Shown here: positions 41,817-52,182 of the stretch, piece by piece
How positions within the stretch are numbered: the first letter of the stretch is position 1
Layout: every line of letters begins with the position of its first letter
Origin: Asanoa ishikariensis
GTDB lineage: Bacteria; Actinomycetota; Actinomycetes; Mycobacteriales; Micromonosporaceae
Direction: 5' to 3'
DNA: 64,000 nt
Assembly (NCBI RefSeq): GCF_900107455.1
Contig: NZ_FNQB01000004.1
Location: forward strand, 320,193 to 384,192
The notes under the pieces: generated by a model
The model's database searches: none
Told to the model about the DNA's origin: nothing
Seen by the model: the letters and a program-made list of their open reading frames with translations, nothing else
Made by a program: the position numbers and the translations under genes

Positions 41817-44123
41817 TCAGGCGTTGGCCACCAGCCGCCAACGGTTGTCGGCGGTGCCGTTGTCGGAGTCCTGCACGGCCTGGGCGCCCCAGGCGGTCGA
41901 GCCGTCGCGGATGCCCAGGAGCTTGCCGCTGTTGACGTTCCGGATCCGGTACGTGCCGTCGCCGTTGCTGAGCAACTGCCAGCGGTGGTCGGCGGTGCCG
42001 TTGTCGGCCCACTGCAGGACGCGGGCACCATCCGCCGTGGACATGTTCTCCACGCCTGGCACCTTGCCGCTGTTGACGTTGCGGAACCGCACGGCGTCGC
42101 CGTCGGTCACGACGACCCAGTTGTGGTCGGCGGTCCCGGTGTCGCCCCACTGGACCGCGAGCCCCCCGTCGGCGGTCGACATGTCCTGGACTCCGAGCAC
42201 GAGCCCGGTCCCGGCGTTGACGAGCCGCTGGCTGCCACCGGCGGCACCGACGTTCCAATAGACGACATAGTTGTAGCCGAAGGCGTCGTGGAACGCCCCG
42301 AGGTTGACCGTCGAGCCGTTCGCGTTGGCGGTGAAGGCGAGAGCGGACGAGCTGGTCCGGGCGATCGACGACACGGTCAACGACGGCGCCGCGCTGACCG
42401 TGGTGTTGCCGTAGTTGCCGCACAACACGACCGGCCCGTAGGTGACCGCCGCGACGCCGACGTTGTCGTTCGCCGCGAGGGTGGTGACCCGCATCGGCAG
42501 CCGCACGGTGACCGTGTCGCCGGCCGCCCACGCCCGGGTCACCGCCGCATAGCTGCCCGGGGTGACGGCGACGTTCTGGGCGACGCCGTTGACGGTGATG
42601 CTCGCGCCGCTGGTCCACGCGGGGATGCGTACTCGAATGGTCCAGGTGCCGCTCATGGACCCGGCGAGCGTCAACGTGGTCGTGTCGCCGACGGGATAGC
42701 TGGTGGTCTGGGTGACCGTGATCCCGCGCTGTGACCAGGTCAGCACCGACGGGACGAACAGGTTCACGGTCAGCGTGGTGCCGTTGTAGAAGTAGACCGA
42801 GTCCATCAGCTTCGTGTTCGTCTCGATGCCCGTGCCCTGGCAGCACCAGAACGACGAGTAGTCGGTGCTCCACGTGCCACCGCCCCACGCGGGCCCGACG
42901 CCCTTTCGCCCTCCGGGCCGCAGCGGGGTGAAGTAGGTGATGTGGCCGTGGCTGTCGGCGGGGTTCTGCGCGCCGACCAGGTGGTTGAGCAGGGCCCGCT
43001 CGTAGTAGTCGAAGTAGGCCGCCCGGCTGGGATCGACGAGCCAGAGCTCCCGGGTCAACTTCAGCATGTTGTACGTGTTGCACTGCTCGCAGGTGTCGTT
43101 GGAGAGGTAGCCGGCGATCGCGTTCGGCGCCCGGAAGTGCTCGGCCTGGCTGTTGCCACCGATGGCGTACGTGTGTGCGCCGACCGTGATGTTCCAGGCG
43201 TTGGTGGCGATGTCGCGGTAGCGGGTGGTGCCGGTCGCCTTGTACTCGCGGGCCGCCCCGACCCACTTGGGCACCTGGGTGTTGGCGTGCAGACCGGCGA
43301 GCTGGTCCTGGCCCGAGGCCAGTGGGTTGAACACCGCGGCGTGGTCGAACCGCTGTGCGGTGGTGAGCCAGCGCCCGTCACCGGTCTGCTGGTAGATGTC
43401 GGTCAGCACCTCGTTCATGCCGCCGAACTCGGTGCCGAGCATCGCCTGGAGCTGGCTGGAACTCAGGCGGGCCGTGCGGGTGTCGACCCAGCCCGCCAGG
43501 GCCAGCAGCACCGACCGGGCCTGGGTGTTGCCGGTGTAGCGCCAGACGTCGAGCAGGCCCGCGAGGGTCTTGTGTACGCAGTAGTAGGGCACGTTGCCGT
43601 TCGAGAGCGTGCGTGCCTCGAGCGCCGTGAAGTCGGACTCCGGGAACCCGGACAGGTATCCGGTGCCGAACCCGGCCGCGCCGTTGTTCGCCTGGCACTT
43701 GGCGAGCTCGGCCACCATATACGCGGCCTTGTCGCGGCAGGTGGTGTCCCCGAGCACGGCGTACGCCTGCGCCCAGGCCGTGAGGAAGTGCCCCTGCATA
43801 TGGCTGCGGAACGGGAAGCTCGGCGCGTCCCAGCCACCGTTGGTCGCGGCGCCGTTGGTGGAGAGGCGGTGGTTGGCGCGGAAGACGTAGAGCAGCCGGT
43901 CGACGTCGACGAAGCGCAGATAGGTGAGCGTCCGGGTCTGGTTGTCCAGCAGGCGCCCGCTGGTCAGGCGTACCTGACCGAGGTCGAAGGGATAGGCGGA
44001 GACACCGAGGTCCGCACGGGCCGGCGCCACGACGGCGGCCGCCGCCGGCGGCGCGGTCAGGACCGCGCCGCCGGTGGCCGAGAGGACCGTCGCTTGGAGC
44101 AGGCCGCGACGGGTGATGGGCAT
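41817..44123 (-). CDS. Secreted GH127 beta-L-arabinofuranosidase-like enzyme with ricin-type lectin
   Basis: A 768-residue protein with a Tat-type signal (RRGLLQ followed by a hydrophobic run to APPAAA). The (alpha/alpha)6 barrel of GH127 (DUF1680) covers about 45-620. It holds the conserved zinc/catalytic Cys set: TCEQCNTYNMLKL and WCCQGTGIETNTKL, with Glu in TEFGGMNEVL. The C-terminal 140 residues are a ricin-B/CBM13-like lectin (repeats ADHNW, ADHRW, ADNRW). It should release beta-L-arabinofuranose from glycans or arabino-oligosaccharides. Stop to start gap with the next gene is 13 bases. Confidence 0.9.
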   Translation of the reverse strand: MPITRRGLLQATVLSATGGAVLTAPPAAAAVVAPARADLGVSAYPFDLGQVRLTSGRLLDNQTRTLTYLRFVDVDRLLYVFRANHRLSTNGAATNGGWDAPSFPFRSHMQGHFLTAWAQAYAVLGDTTCRDKAAYMVAELAKCQANNGAAGFGTGYLSGFPESDFTALEARTLSNGNVPYYCVHKTLAGLLDVWRYTGNTQARSVLLALAGWVDTRTARLSSSQLQAMLGTEFGGMNEVLTDIYQQTGDGRWLTTAQRFDHAAVFNPLASGQDQLAGLHANTQVPKWVGAAREYKATGTTRYRDIATNAWNITVGAHTYAIGGNSQAEHFRAPNAIAGYLSNDTCEQCNTYNMLKLTRELWLVDPSRAAYFDYYERALLNHLVGAQNPADSHGHITYFTPLRPGGRKGVGPAWGGGTWSTDYSSFWCCQGTGIETNTKLMDSVYFYNGTTLTVNLFVPSVLTWSQRGITVTQTTSYPVGDTTTLTLAGSMSGTWTIRVRIPAWTSGASITVNGVAQNVAVTPGSYAAVTRAWAAGDTVTVRLPMRVTTLAANDNVGVAAVTYGPVVLCGNYGNTTVSAAPSLTVSSIARTSSSALAFTANANGSTVNLGAFHDAFGYNYVVYWNVGAAGGSQRLVNAGTGLVLGVQDMSTADGGLAVQWGDTGTADHNWVVVTDGDAVRFRNVNSGKVPGVENMSTADGARVLQWADNGTADHRWQLLSNGDGTYRIRNVNSGKLLGIRDGSTAWGAQAVQDSDNGTADNRWRLVANA

Positions 44124-44134
44124 GGAGACTCCGT

Positions 44135-45640
44135 TCAGCGCTGCAGGGTCAACAGACCCGGCCGGTAGGGAAGCAGGCCGTAGTCGCCGCCGGAGTTGGG
44201 GGAGCGACCTTGGTAGAGCAGTTGCAGGTTGCAGGGGTCGACGGTCATGGTCTGGTCGGCGTTGCTGCGGATCAGCTCACCGTGGCTGATGTCGTTGGTC
44301 CACGTGGCGCCGCTGTTGGCCTTGCCGGCGAACGGGTTGCTCTCGGACGCAGCCTGCGGTGTCCACGAACCGCCCAGGCTGGTGGCCGTGAACGAGCGGA
44401 AGTAGCGGCCCTGCGAGCCGATGGCCTCGACGATCATGAGGTACCGGGTCTCACCCTGGAGCTTGTAGACCTGGACCGCCTCGAACAGGTTGTTGGTCGA
44501 GTCGGTCATGATCGTCGTGTAGTTCGAACCGAAGCTGCCCGGGAAGTTCCCGATCGGCATGCTCGCGCGGTAGATCCGGCCGTTGTCACCGGCGAAGAAC
44601 AGGTACATGTTCGAGCTGTCGCCGATCACGGCCTGGTCGATCGGCCCCGTGCCGGAGTTGGAGATGCTGCCCGTGAACAGCGTCTGCGCCCCCGACCAGC
44701 CGTTGGGGTTGGTGGGGTCGCTGGAGGTCCGGTAGGAGAAGGCGGTGCCGCCCCACTGGTAGGCCAGCACCCAGATGTTCCTGGGTGCGAAGTAGAACAG
44801 CGACGGCGCGACGGTGGCGCTGTTCATGGTGTTCTGGCTCGCCGAGCCCATGTCCGACCAGTTCGAGAAGAGGCTGAAGTTCATCGAGCCCCACGACGTC
44901 CCGGTGTTGTGCGTCGTCGCGTAGACCAGGTGCCGGCCGTTGTACGGGGCGTAGGTGAAGTCCTTGAGCGACACCCAACCCGACTTCGGCTGCGCCAGAG
45001 CGCCGGTCGACGACCAGCGGTACGTGGACGGAAGAGAGCACGATCCGCTCGGCGGTGGGGTGGTCGGGTTGCTGCCGCCGTCGACGCGGACGAGCTGCCA
45101 CTGCTGGTTGGCGCCGTTCCAGTCGTCGTACTGGACGATGCTGCCGCCGTCGGCCGTCGAGGCGCCCTGGACCTCCACGACCCGGTTGCTGTTCCTATTG
45201 ATCAGCCGGACGTAGCCGCTGTCGGAGTCAGCCAGCCGGAACTGCTGGTTGGTCCCGTTCGCATCGCTCCACTGCACGATGGCGCCGCCGTTGGCGGTCG
45301 AGAAGTTGTAGACGTCGAGGACCTTCCCGGACAGCCGCGACTTCAGCCGGTAGTAGCCGCTGCCCGAGTCCACGAACTGCCACTGCTGCTGGTTGCCGTT
45401 GTTGCGGGCCCACTGCACGATCCGGGCGCCGTCGTTGGTGGCCAGGTTGTAGACGTCCAACGCCTTGCCGCTGTTGCGGTTGACCAGCACGTACCACGCG
45501 CTCGTGTCGACCGTCGCCGCGGCGGCGGGTGCCGCCAACACGGTCGCGGCGGCCGCCCCGACCAGCACCGCCGTCACACCGGCGGCGACGACCCGCGGCA
45601 ACCACCATCTCCGCCGCGAGGTTCCTTGATAGACAGACAT
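44135..45640 (-). CDS. Secreted GH62 alpha-L-arabinofuranosidase with N-terminal CBM13
   Basis: A 501-residue exported debranching enzyme of arabinoxylan. Signal segment to about residue 43, CBM13 (45-186, with QQWQF, NQQFRL and NQQWQLV repeat ends), a Pro-rich linker, then a GH62 propeller (about 205-500). GH62 hallmarks: [49 protein letters not shown] and [13 protein letters not shown]. It removes arabinofuranosyl side groups so that the GH10 xylanase encoded just upstream can act. Only 9 bases separate it from that gene. Confidence 0.95.
   Translation of the reverse strand: MSVYQGTSRRRWWLPRVVAAGVTAVLVGAAAATVLAAPAAAATVDTSAWYVLVNRNSGKALDVYNLATNDGARIVQWARNNGNQQQWQFVDSGSGYYRLKSRLSGKVLDVYNFSTANGGAIVQWSDANGTNQQFRLADSDSGYVRLINRNSNRVVEVQGASTADGGSIVQYDDWNGANQQWQLVRVDGGSNPTTPPPSGSCSLPSTYRWSSTGALAQPKSGWVSLKDFTYAPYNGRHLVYATTHNTGTSWGSMNFSLFSNWSDMGSASQNTMNSATVAPSLFYFAPRNIWVLAYQWGGTAFSYRTSSDPTNPNGWSGAQTLFTGSISNSGTGPIDQAVIGDSSNMYLFFAGDNGRIYRASMPIGNFPGSFGSNYTTIMTDSTNNLFEAVQVYKLQGETRYLMIVEAIGSQGRYFRSFTATSLGGSWTPQAASESNPFAGKANSGATWTNDISHGELIRSNADQTMTVDPCNLQLLYQGRSPNSGGDYGLLPYRPGLLTLQR
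45083..45508 (-). repeat. CBM13 module copy 1 (GH62, N-terminal)
   Basis: One of three near-identical segments of about 425 bp, each coding a full three-repeat CBM13. Long stretches are conserved at the DNA level, for example around the [20 protein letters not shown] coding end. Confidence 0.85.
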
Positions 45641-45649
45641 GACCTCTCC

Positions 45650-47098
<1,449 letters not shown>

Positions 47099-49156
47099 TC
47101 AGGGAGTGGTGAGGTCGAAACGGCGCACGGTCACGGCGCCGCCGAGCGCCTGGGTCGCGTAGTTGAACATCGCGAACCGATAGCCCATGAAGAACTGCCA
47201 GGCGTTGTTGAGCGTGAACGCGGACCCGAGGCTGGTGAACGTGCTGCCGTCCGTGCTGTAGGAGAACCGCGCCTGTCGACCGGATCCGGGCCGGATGTCG
47301 GCGTTCGCCCGCAACCAGATGCGGCCGCCCGACACCGCCGTGCCGGCGACTTCCGTGCCGGTGCTCGTGGTGTTCCAACTGCTGTTCATGGTCAGGTTGT
47401 TCGTCATCACGACCCGGGTGGCGCCGTTGTCGCGCCGCACGCCGATCCAGGCCGACGAGTCGCGCAGCATCGCGAGGCCGGCCCGGTCGCCGTTGGCCAT
47501 GCCCGAGTAGTCCAGCTCGATCGTCGCCGTGGAGGACGGGCCCTGGATGCGGTGCGTGAGGGTGTTGCGGGCGGCGTACAGGTCGTTGGTGACGGTCGCG
47601 GTCTGCAGCCGCAGCCCGCTGCCCGCCGTCCACCGGCTGTTGTCGGGGTTGTGGTTCCACTCCCACCGGTGGCCGAGCGTCGCGGCGCTGAAGGTGTCCG
47701 CGCCGATCATCGACTGCACGGTGCGGCCCGACGCCGGAATGTTGGGCTTGGGATAGGAGCTGCCCCAGGCGCCGTTGACCGTCTGGATGGTGGGCCAGCC
47801 GTCGGAGCTCCACGAGATCGGCGCGAGTGCGGGCACCCGTCCGCCGGGGTACGCGTCCACGAAGGACATGTAGTACCAGTCGCCGTTCTGGGTCTGCACG
47901 AGCCCGCCCTGGTGCGGCACACCGCCGCCGGAGATCGGGCCGGGCATGTTCAACAGCACCTGGCGCATCTCGTACGGGCCGAACGGGCTGCTCGACTTGA
48001 GCACGTACTGGCCGTTGGCGGGTCGGGTCAGCCAGATGTAGTAGCTGCCGTTGCGCTTGTAGAAGCGTGCGCCTTCGAGGGTGCCGACGCTGGACGGGGT
48101 CTGGAACACCTGCTGGGCGCGGACCTGGCTGAGCCCGTCGGTGGAGAGCTGGGCCACGCTGATGGTGCTGTTGCCGTAGGCCACGTACATCGTGTCGTTG
48201 TCGTCGACCAGCAGCCCGGCGTCGTAGTAGCAGTTGTTGATCTGGGACCGCTTCTGCCAGGTGCCGTCGACCGCCGCGGCCGTGTAGACGTAGGTGCGGT
48301 TGAACTCGACGCAGCCCAGCCAGTAGTAGGTCGAGTTGCTGCGCCGGTAGTTGAGGGTCGAGGCCCAGATCCCCTTCACGTACGCCCGCCCGCCGCTCAG
48401 GTCGTAGGCCGAGGACCCGAAGTCGAGGCTGGGCACGGAGTGGCCGGCGTACTCCCAGTTGACCAGGTCGTAGGAGCGCAGGATCGGCGCGCCGGGGGAG
48501 TAGTGCATGGTCGACGCCGAGTAGTAGTAGGCGTCACCGACCCGGATGATGTCCCCGTCGGCGAAGTCCTGCCAGACCACGGGGTTGTTGTAGGTGCCGC
48601 TGCCGCCGCCCCCGGTCCCGATCTTGACGAGCTGCCACTGCTGGTTGGCCCCACCCCAGTCGGCGTACTGCACGACGTTGGCGCCGTCGGCCGTCGAGGC
48701 GTTCTGCACCTCGACCGCTTTGCCGCTGTGCCGGGCGATCAGCCGCACGTAGCCGCTGTCCGAGTCGGCGAGCCGGAACTGCTGGTTGGTGCCGTTGCCG
48801 TCGGCCCACTGCACGATCGCGGCGCCGTCGGCGGTCGACCGGTTGGAGACGTCGAGGACCTTGCCCGAGAGCCGGGACTTCAGCCGGTAGTAGCCGTCGC
48901 CGGAGTCGACGAACTGCCACTGCTGGTTGTTGCCGTCGTTGCGGGACCACTGAGTGATCCGCGCGCCGTCGTTGGTGGCCAGGTTGTAGACGTCCAGCGC
49001 CTTGCCGCTGGTGCGGTTGACGAGGACGTACCAGGCGGTGGTGTCGACGGTGGCCGCTGCCGCGCTGGGCGTGTTCACGCCGATCAGCACGCCACTCATG
49101 AGCACGACGGCGCTGGCCGAAGCGAGGGCCCGGCGGAGCATTCGAGGCAAAGGCAT
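47099..49156 (-). CDS. Secreted GH43 beta-xylosidase/arabinofuranosidase with N-terminal CBM13
   Basis: A 685-residue exported protein, first gene of the operon. Signal peptide to SAAAA near 35, CBM13 (about 38-179), Gly linker, then a GH43 propeller starting YNNPVVWQDFADGDIIRVGD (base Asp), with NNCYYDAGLLVDDND and the acid in VGTLEGARFYKRNG. The C-terminal beta-sandwich (about 475-685: LGHRWEWNHNPDNSRW) is typical of multi-domain GH43 enzymes such as subfamily 12. Start: ATG 49156; in-frame GTG 49168 would also work. Neither has a good SD, and a LacI-type palindrome overlaps this site, so the mRNA may be leaderless. Confidence 0.9.
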   Translation of the reverse strand: MPLPRMLRRALASASAVVLMSGVLIGVNTPSAAAATVDTTAWYVLVNRTSGKALDVYNLATNDGARITQWSRNDGNNQQWQFVDSGDGYYRLKSRLSGKVLDVSNRSTADGAAIVQWADGNGTNQQFRLADSDSGYVRLIARHSGKAVEVQNASTADGANVVQYADWGGANQQWQLVKIGTGGGGSGTYNNPVVWQDFADGDIIRVGDAYYYSASTMHYSPGAPILRSYDLVNWEYAGHSVPSLDFGSSAYDLSGGRAYVKGIWASTLNYRRSNSTYYWLGCVEFNRTYVYTAAAVDGTWQKRSQINNCYYDAGLLVDDNDTMYVAYGNSTISVAQLSTDGLSQVRAQQVFQTPSSVGTLEGARFYKRNGSYYIWLTRPANGQYVLKSSSPFGPYEMRQVLLNMPGPISGGGVPHQGGLVQTQNGDWYYMSFVDAYPGGRVPALAPISWSSDGWPTIQTVNGAWGSSYPKPNIPASGRTVQSMIGADTFSAATLGHRWEWNHNPDNSRWTAGSGLRLQTATVTNDLYAARNTLTHRIQGPSSTATIELDYSGMANGDRAGLAMLRDSSAWIGVRRDNGATRVVMTNNLTMNSSWNTTSTGTEVAGTAVSGGRIWLRANADIRPGSGRQARFSYSTDGSTFTSLGSAFTLNNAWQFFMGYRFAMFNYATQALGGAVTVRRFDLTTP
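48620..49045 (-). repeat. CBM13 module copy 3 (GH43, N-terminal)
   Basis: Third copy in the same orientation, with small changes (VNRTSGKAL, LDVSNRSTADGAA). Its second half matches copy 2 better than copy 1 ([29 protein letters not shown]), which suggests gene conversion among the modules. Confidence 0.85.
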
Positions 49157-49169
49157 GTTAGCGCTCACA
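49156..49169 (-). promoter_or_regulatory. LacI-type palindromic operator at the hemicellulase operon start
   Basis: TGTTAGCGCTCACA is a near-perfect 14-bp palindrome with central GCGC, the form recognised by LacI-family sugar repressors of actinomycetes. It overlaps the first codons of the operon's first gene. A TTGACG element lies about 16 bases further upstream (49185-49190). It differs from the TCAAWCGWTTGA sites further right, so a different LacI protein probably acts here. Confidence 0.65.
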
Positions 49170-49311
49170 TTCGATGTCGGGCAGCGTCAAGGTCTAGTTT
49201 TGGTGCGGGGGATAGACCGTTCACATCGAGTGACACCGATGTTGCCAGATGGTTTCGGAAAGTTTCAAGAGGTGTATCGGAGGCTGGCCCGGGACTATTT
49301 TCGGGGCACCG

Positions 49312-49347
49312 CCGTAACGAAAAGTCGTCGCTCTTTTTCTGTTACGG
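49312..49347 (-). repeat. Inverted repeat spanning the stop of the sigma factor gene
   Basis: The arms CCGTAAC(G)AAAA (from 49312) and TTTTCTGTTACGG (to 49347) pair over about 12 bp with one bulge, enclosing about 11 bases. It covers the TAA of the sigma gene. No T-run follows in the reading direction, so it may be an attenuator, an mRNA 3' end or a protein binding site controlling passage into the glycosidase operon. The rest of the 49169-49341 gap should hold the operon promoter, but I cannot place a clear -10. Confidence 0.5.
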
Positions 49348-50730
49348 CGCCCAAGGCGGGCGCACGAAGAACGAGCTGTCCGCCAGGAAGCCCGCACTTC
49401 CGTCGGACTGATCGACCCATAGCTGGCCATCGCGGTGCCGCAGGAACCAACCGGGATAGTTCGACGCCTCCAGCGACACCGAGTCGGGCAGGGCACCCGG
49501 GCGTACGCAGAACGTGGCGTCGCCGCGGAAGAGTTCCGTGTCCTCGTCGAGGCTGGTCCGCAGCCGCCATGACATGTGCCGCAGGTAGCCGCCATCCGCC
49601 GTTCGCAGCGTGGAGCACTGGGAGTTCGCGATGCCGGGAGTGACCACGAACGTCGCCCGCCGCCGCACGGTTTCGGCGCTGCCCGCATCGACCCTGGTCA
49701 GCACGCCGAGGGTCCGGCTCGTCGCGGCGTACTGCCCGGGTTCGTTGGCCATTTCCAGCGCGGCCGGGCCGAGCGGGAGTGCGGTCGCCGACTCGGGCGC
49801 GGGTGGTGGCGTCTGCGGCGACCACGGCACGGCGAACGCGACGACGACGGCCACGAGCCCGGCGGCCGCCGACGCGGCGAGGATGGGATGGGCGCCGAGG
49901 ACCGACATGGCCTTGGCGAGCACCGACGCCTTCGCGGCGCCGACGGGTCTGCCCTGGCCGACCACCGCGGCCGCCACGGCCACCGGCACCGGGAGCAGGG
50001 CGTAGTCGAGGAGCCGCTCCGTGGGAACCTGACCCGCTCCGGCCTGCTGACAGGCGGGACAGAAACGGATGTGCCGGGCCAGCCGCTTGCGCCACAGCGG
50101 GCCCGGCGCACCGTTCCAGCCGGCGCGGGCCGCGACCAGGCCGGCGCACCGCGGCGTCGCCGCCAGGGCCGCGACCAGCGTGCGGCTCAGCTCGAGCTGC
50201 TCCCGCATCCGCTGGAGCCGCACCCGCACGTGCGCGCCGCGGGCGCCGATCGCCTCCGCGAGCTCCTCCCGGGTCAGGTGGCCGACCTGTTCCAGCCACC
50301 ACAGCGACAGCAACATCCGGTCGGCGGGATCGAGCCAGTGCCCGGCCCGCGCGACCTGGCGGCGCTGCTCGGACAACACCGCATGCAGCATGGTCAGGTC
50401 CTCGACCGGCACGTCGACCGCGTCGTCCAGCGGCGCGACGCGCGCGTCGGCCACCCGCCGCCGATGCAAATGGGTCCCGACCTGACGCACCGCGATCGCC
50501 ATCAGCCAGGCCCGGAACTGGCTCGGCTCCCGCAAGGTCGGCAGGTCCCGGACGGCCCGCAGCATCGCGTCCTGCACGACGTCGTCGAGGTCGGGATCAC
50601 CGGGCAACGCGCGGGCGACAACGGTGTAGACCAGCGGAAGCACCCGCGCGGCGAGCTCGTCGCGGGCCTGTCGATCACCGCTGCGCGCGGCGACGGCCAA
50701 ACTGGTCAGGTCCGTGTCGACCACCGGCAT
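49342..50730 (-). CDS. ECF sigma factor fused to zinc anti-sigma motif, membrane segment and CBM42
   Basis: A 462-residue fusion. Sigma region 2 is at about 10-92 (DLDDVVQDAMLRAVRDLP, FRAWLMAIAVRQVGTHLHRRR) and region 4 at about 118-182 (LTREELAEAIGARGAHVRVRLQRMRE). A zinc anti-sigma motif follows: Cys195, His220, Cys224, Cys227 (H-x3-C-x2-C). Hydrophobic segments lie at about 240-258 and 284-303. After a Pro/Ala linker, residues about 355-460 form an AbfB/CBM42 domain (GYLRHMSWRLR, FRGDATFCVRPG, NYPGWFLRHRDG). The layout suggests a membrane-bound sigma factor that senses arabinose-containing polymers and controls the operon directly downstream. ATG 50730 has GGGAGGTG; in-frame GTG 50757 is an alternative. 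Confidence 0.85.
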   Translation of the reverse strand: MPVVDTDLTSLAVAARSGDRQARDELAARVLPLVYTVVARALPGDPDLDDVVQDAMLRAVRDLPTLREPSQFRAWLMAIAVRQVGTHLHRRRVADARVAPLDDAVDVPVEDLTMLHAVLSEQRRQVARAGHWLDPADRMLLSLWWLEQVGHLTREELAEAIGARGAHVRVRLQRMREQLELSRTLVAALAATPRCAGLVAARAGWNGAPGPLWRKRLARHIRFCPACQQAGAGQVPTERLLDYALLPVPVAVAAAVVGQGRPVGAAKASVLAKAMSVLGAHPILAASAAAGLVAVVVAFAVPWSPQTPPPAPESATALPLGPAALEMANEPGQYAATSRTLGVLTRVDAGSAETVRRRATFVVTPGIANSQCSTLRTADGGYLRHMSWRLRTSLDEDTELFRGDATFCVRPGALPDSVSLEASNYPGWFLRHRDGQLWVDQSDGSAGFLADSSFFVRPPWAP

Positions 50731-50798
50731 CCGCACCTCCCGATCGGCGTTCGCCACTGTGGACGACCTACGGCCGATGCGTCAACAGCCCATCGAGT

Positions 50799-51032
50799 TC
50801 AGTCACGGTTCGCTGACGACGACACCGGCGGCGACCAGCCCCCGCTGAATGTCCGGAGTCGGCCGGCTGGCCGCGACGCGGCGCGTCGAACCATCGCGGC
50901 AGCCAGCCGACGACTTTCGGTGCGAATGTCGGCCGGCGCGTCGTCCGCCCCTGTACCCGCCCGCATCAACGTCCTGGCGACGGCGCGCTCCGTATCCCCG
51001 TCGTGGCTCACCGGCCGATTGTCGCACCGCAC
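50799..51032 (-). CDS. Possible small hypothetical gene
   Basis: A 77-codon frame starting at ATG, or at GTG 51011 giving VSHDGDTERAVARTLMRAG. It encodes a helix-like stretch (TESRRLAAAMVRRAASRPAG). Third-position GC is high, but there is no ribosome binding site and no recognisable family. It is the only candidate gene in the 50731-51135 gap. That gap also carries CGACGTC-T-GACGTCG near 51098, a near-palindrome of unknown role. Confidence 0.3.
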   Translation of the reverse strand: MRCDNRPVSHDGDTERAVARTLMRAGTGADDAPADIRTESRRLAAAMVRRAASRPAGRLRTFSGGWSPPVSSSANRD

Positions 51033-51135
51033 GGTTCAGCGCCGACCAAGGTCAGCGCGGCGCCAGCCCCGACCGGCCCGGCCTCGCCGTCACCATAGAC
51101 GACGTCTGACGTCGCTGTCGGGAAGTTCGGCCTTC

Positions 51136-52164
51136 CTAGGCGAGCGGGGCTGTCGACTCCCGCCGCACCAGGGTGAAGTCGTCCGCCAGCAGCAGCTCCA
51201 CCTGGGCGTCGGGTGGGGTGTCGAGGAGGCTGCGCACCGCTCGGGCGCCCAGCTCCCGCAGCGGCATCCGCACCGTCGTCAATGCCGGCATCACGTGTGA
51301 CGCCAGCTCCGTGTCGTGGGTGGTCACCACCGACACGTCGCCGGGGACCGACAGGTCCAACGCGGCGAGCTGGTGCAGCACGCCGACGGCCGCGGCCACG
51401 TTGGCCACATAGATGGCCGTCGGGCGGCGCCGCGAGGACATCAGCTTCGCCGCCGCCTCGGCGCCACCATCCATCGTGTACTCGCCTACGACGATCCGGG
51501 ACGCCGGCGTACGCAGGCCGTGTTCCTCCATAGCCTCGGTGAAGCCGGTGAGCCGCCGCTGAGCCGTGTCAGTCGTCTTCGGGCCCGCGATGTGCGCGAT
51601 CTCGGTGTGGCCGAGCTCGACGAGGTGCTCGACCGCCATGTGGGCCGACTTCGCGTCGTCGAGGATGACGTAGCGCCGGCTCTTGCGGTCGCGTCGGTTG
51701 ACCAGCAGCCACGGGATGTCGAGGCCGTCGAGGATCCGTTGCTCCTGCGTGGACGGTGCGCCACCGGCGATCAGCAGCCCGTCGACCCGGCCGTTGCCGA
51801 GCAGGTCGAGATAGGCGGCGGGCGAGACGGCGCCGCCGGCGGAGCCCGTCACCAGGACGTTGCCGCTGGACAGGGCCGCCGCCTCGGCGCCGGCGATGAT
51901 CTGTGCATAGACGGGGTTGCTGAAGTCGGGGATGACCAGGCCCAGGATCCCCGTCTTCGCGGTGCGCAACGAGCGCGCGCTCAGGTTCGGCCGGTAGCCG
52001 AGATCGACGATCGCCGCCTCGACCCGTGTCCGTGTCTCCGGCCGGATCAGCAGCGTCGGGTCGCGGTTGACGACCCGCGAGACGATCGCCTTGTCGACAC
52101 CCGCGGCGGCCGCCACGTCGACCAGCGTCACTCGCTTCGTGCCGGCGCGGGGGCCTCGGGTCAC
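51136..52164 (-). CDS. LacI family transcriptional repressor
   Basis: A 342-residue LacI/GalR protein. The HTH and hinge read VTLVDVAAAAGVDKAIVSRVV followed by ETRTRVEAAIVDLGYRPNLSARSLR (about residues 10-62). A periplasmic-binding-like sensor domain follows (ILGLVIPDFSNPVYAQIIAGAE, VDGLLIAGG, VVTTHDTELASHVMPALTTV). GTG start with AAGGAGAAG. It is the last gene of the SDR-E1alpha-E1beta-VOC operon. Four TCAAWCGWTTGA palindromes in this region are the probable binding sites, giving autoregulation and control of the neighbouring sugar genes. Confidence 0.93.
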   Translation of the reverse strand: MTRGPRAGTKRVTLVDVAAAAGVDKAIVSRVVNRDPTLLIRPETRTRVEAAIVDLGYRPNLSARSLRTAKTGILGLVIPDFSNPVYAQIIAGAEAAALSSGNVLVTGSAGGAVSPAAYLDLLGNGRVDGLLIAGGAPSTQEQRILDGLDIPWLLVNRRDRKSRRYVILDDAKSAHMAVEHLVELGHTEIAHIAGPKTTDTAQRRLTGFTEAMEEHGLRTPASRIVVGEYTMDGGAEAAAKLMSSRRRPTAIYVANVAAAVGVLHQLAALDLSVPGDVSVVTTHDTELASHVMPALTTVRMPLRELGARAVRSLLDTPPDAQVELLLADDFTLVRRESTAPLA

Positions 52165-52182
52165 GGGTGCTTCTCCTTCAGA

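Noticed and set aside
49200-49240. GTTCAC-ATCGA-GTGACAC as a second operator
   Set aside because: Arms match only partly and the site has no second copy, so I did not list it as a feature.
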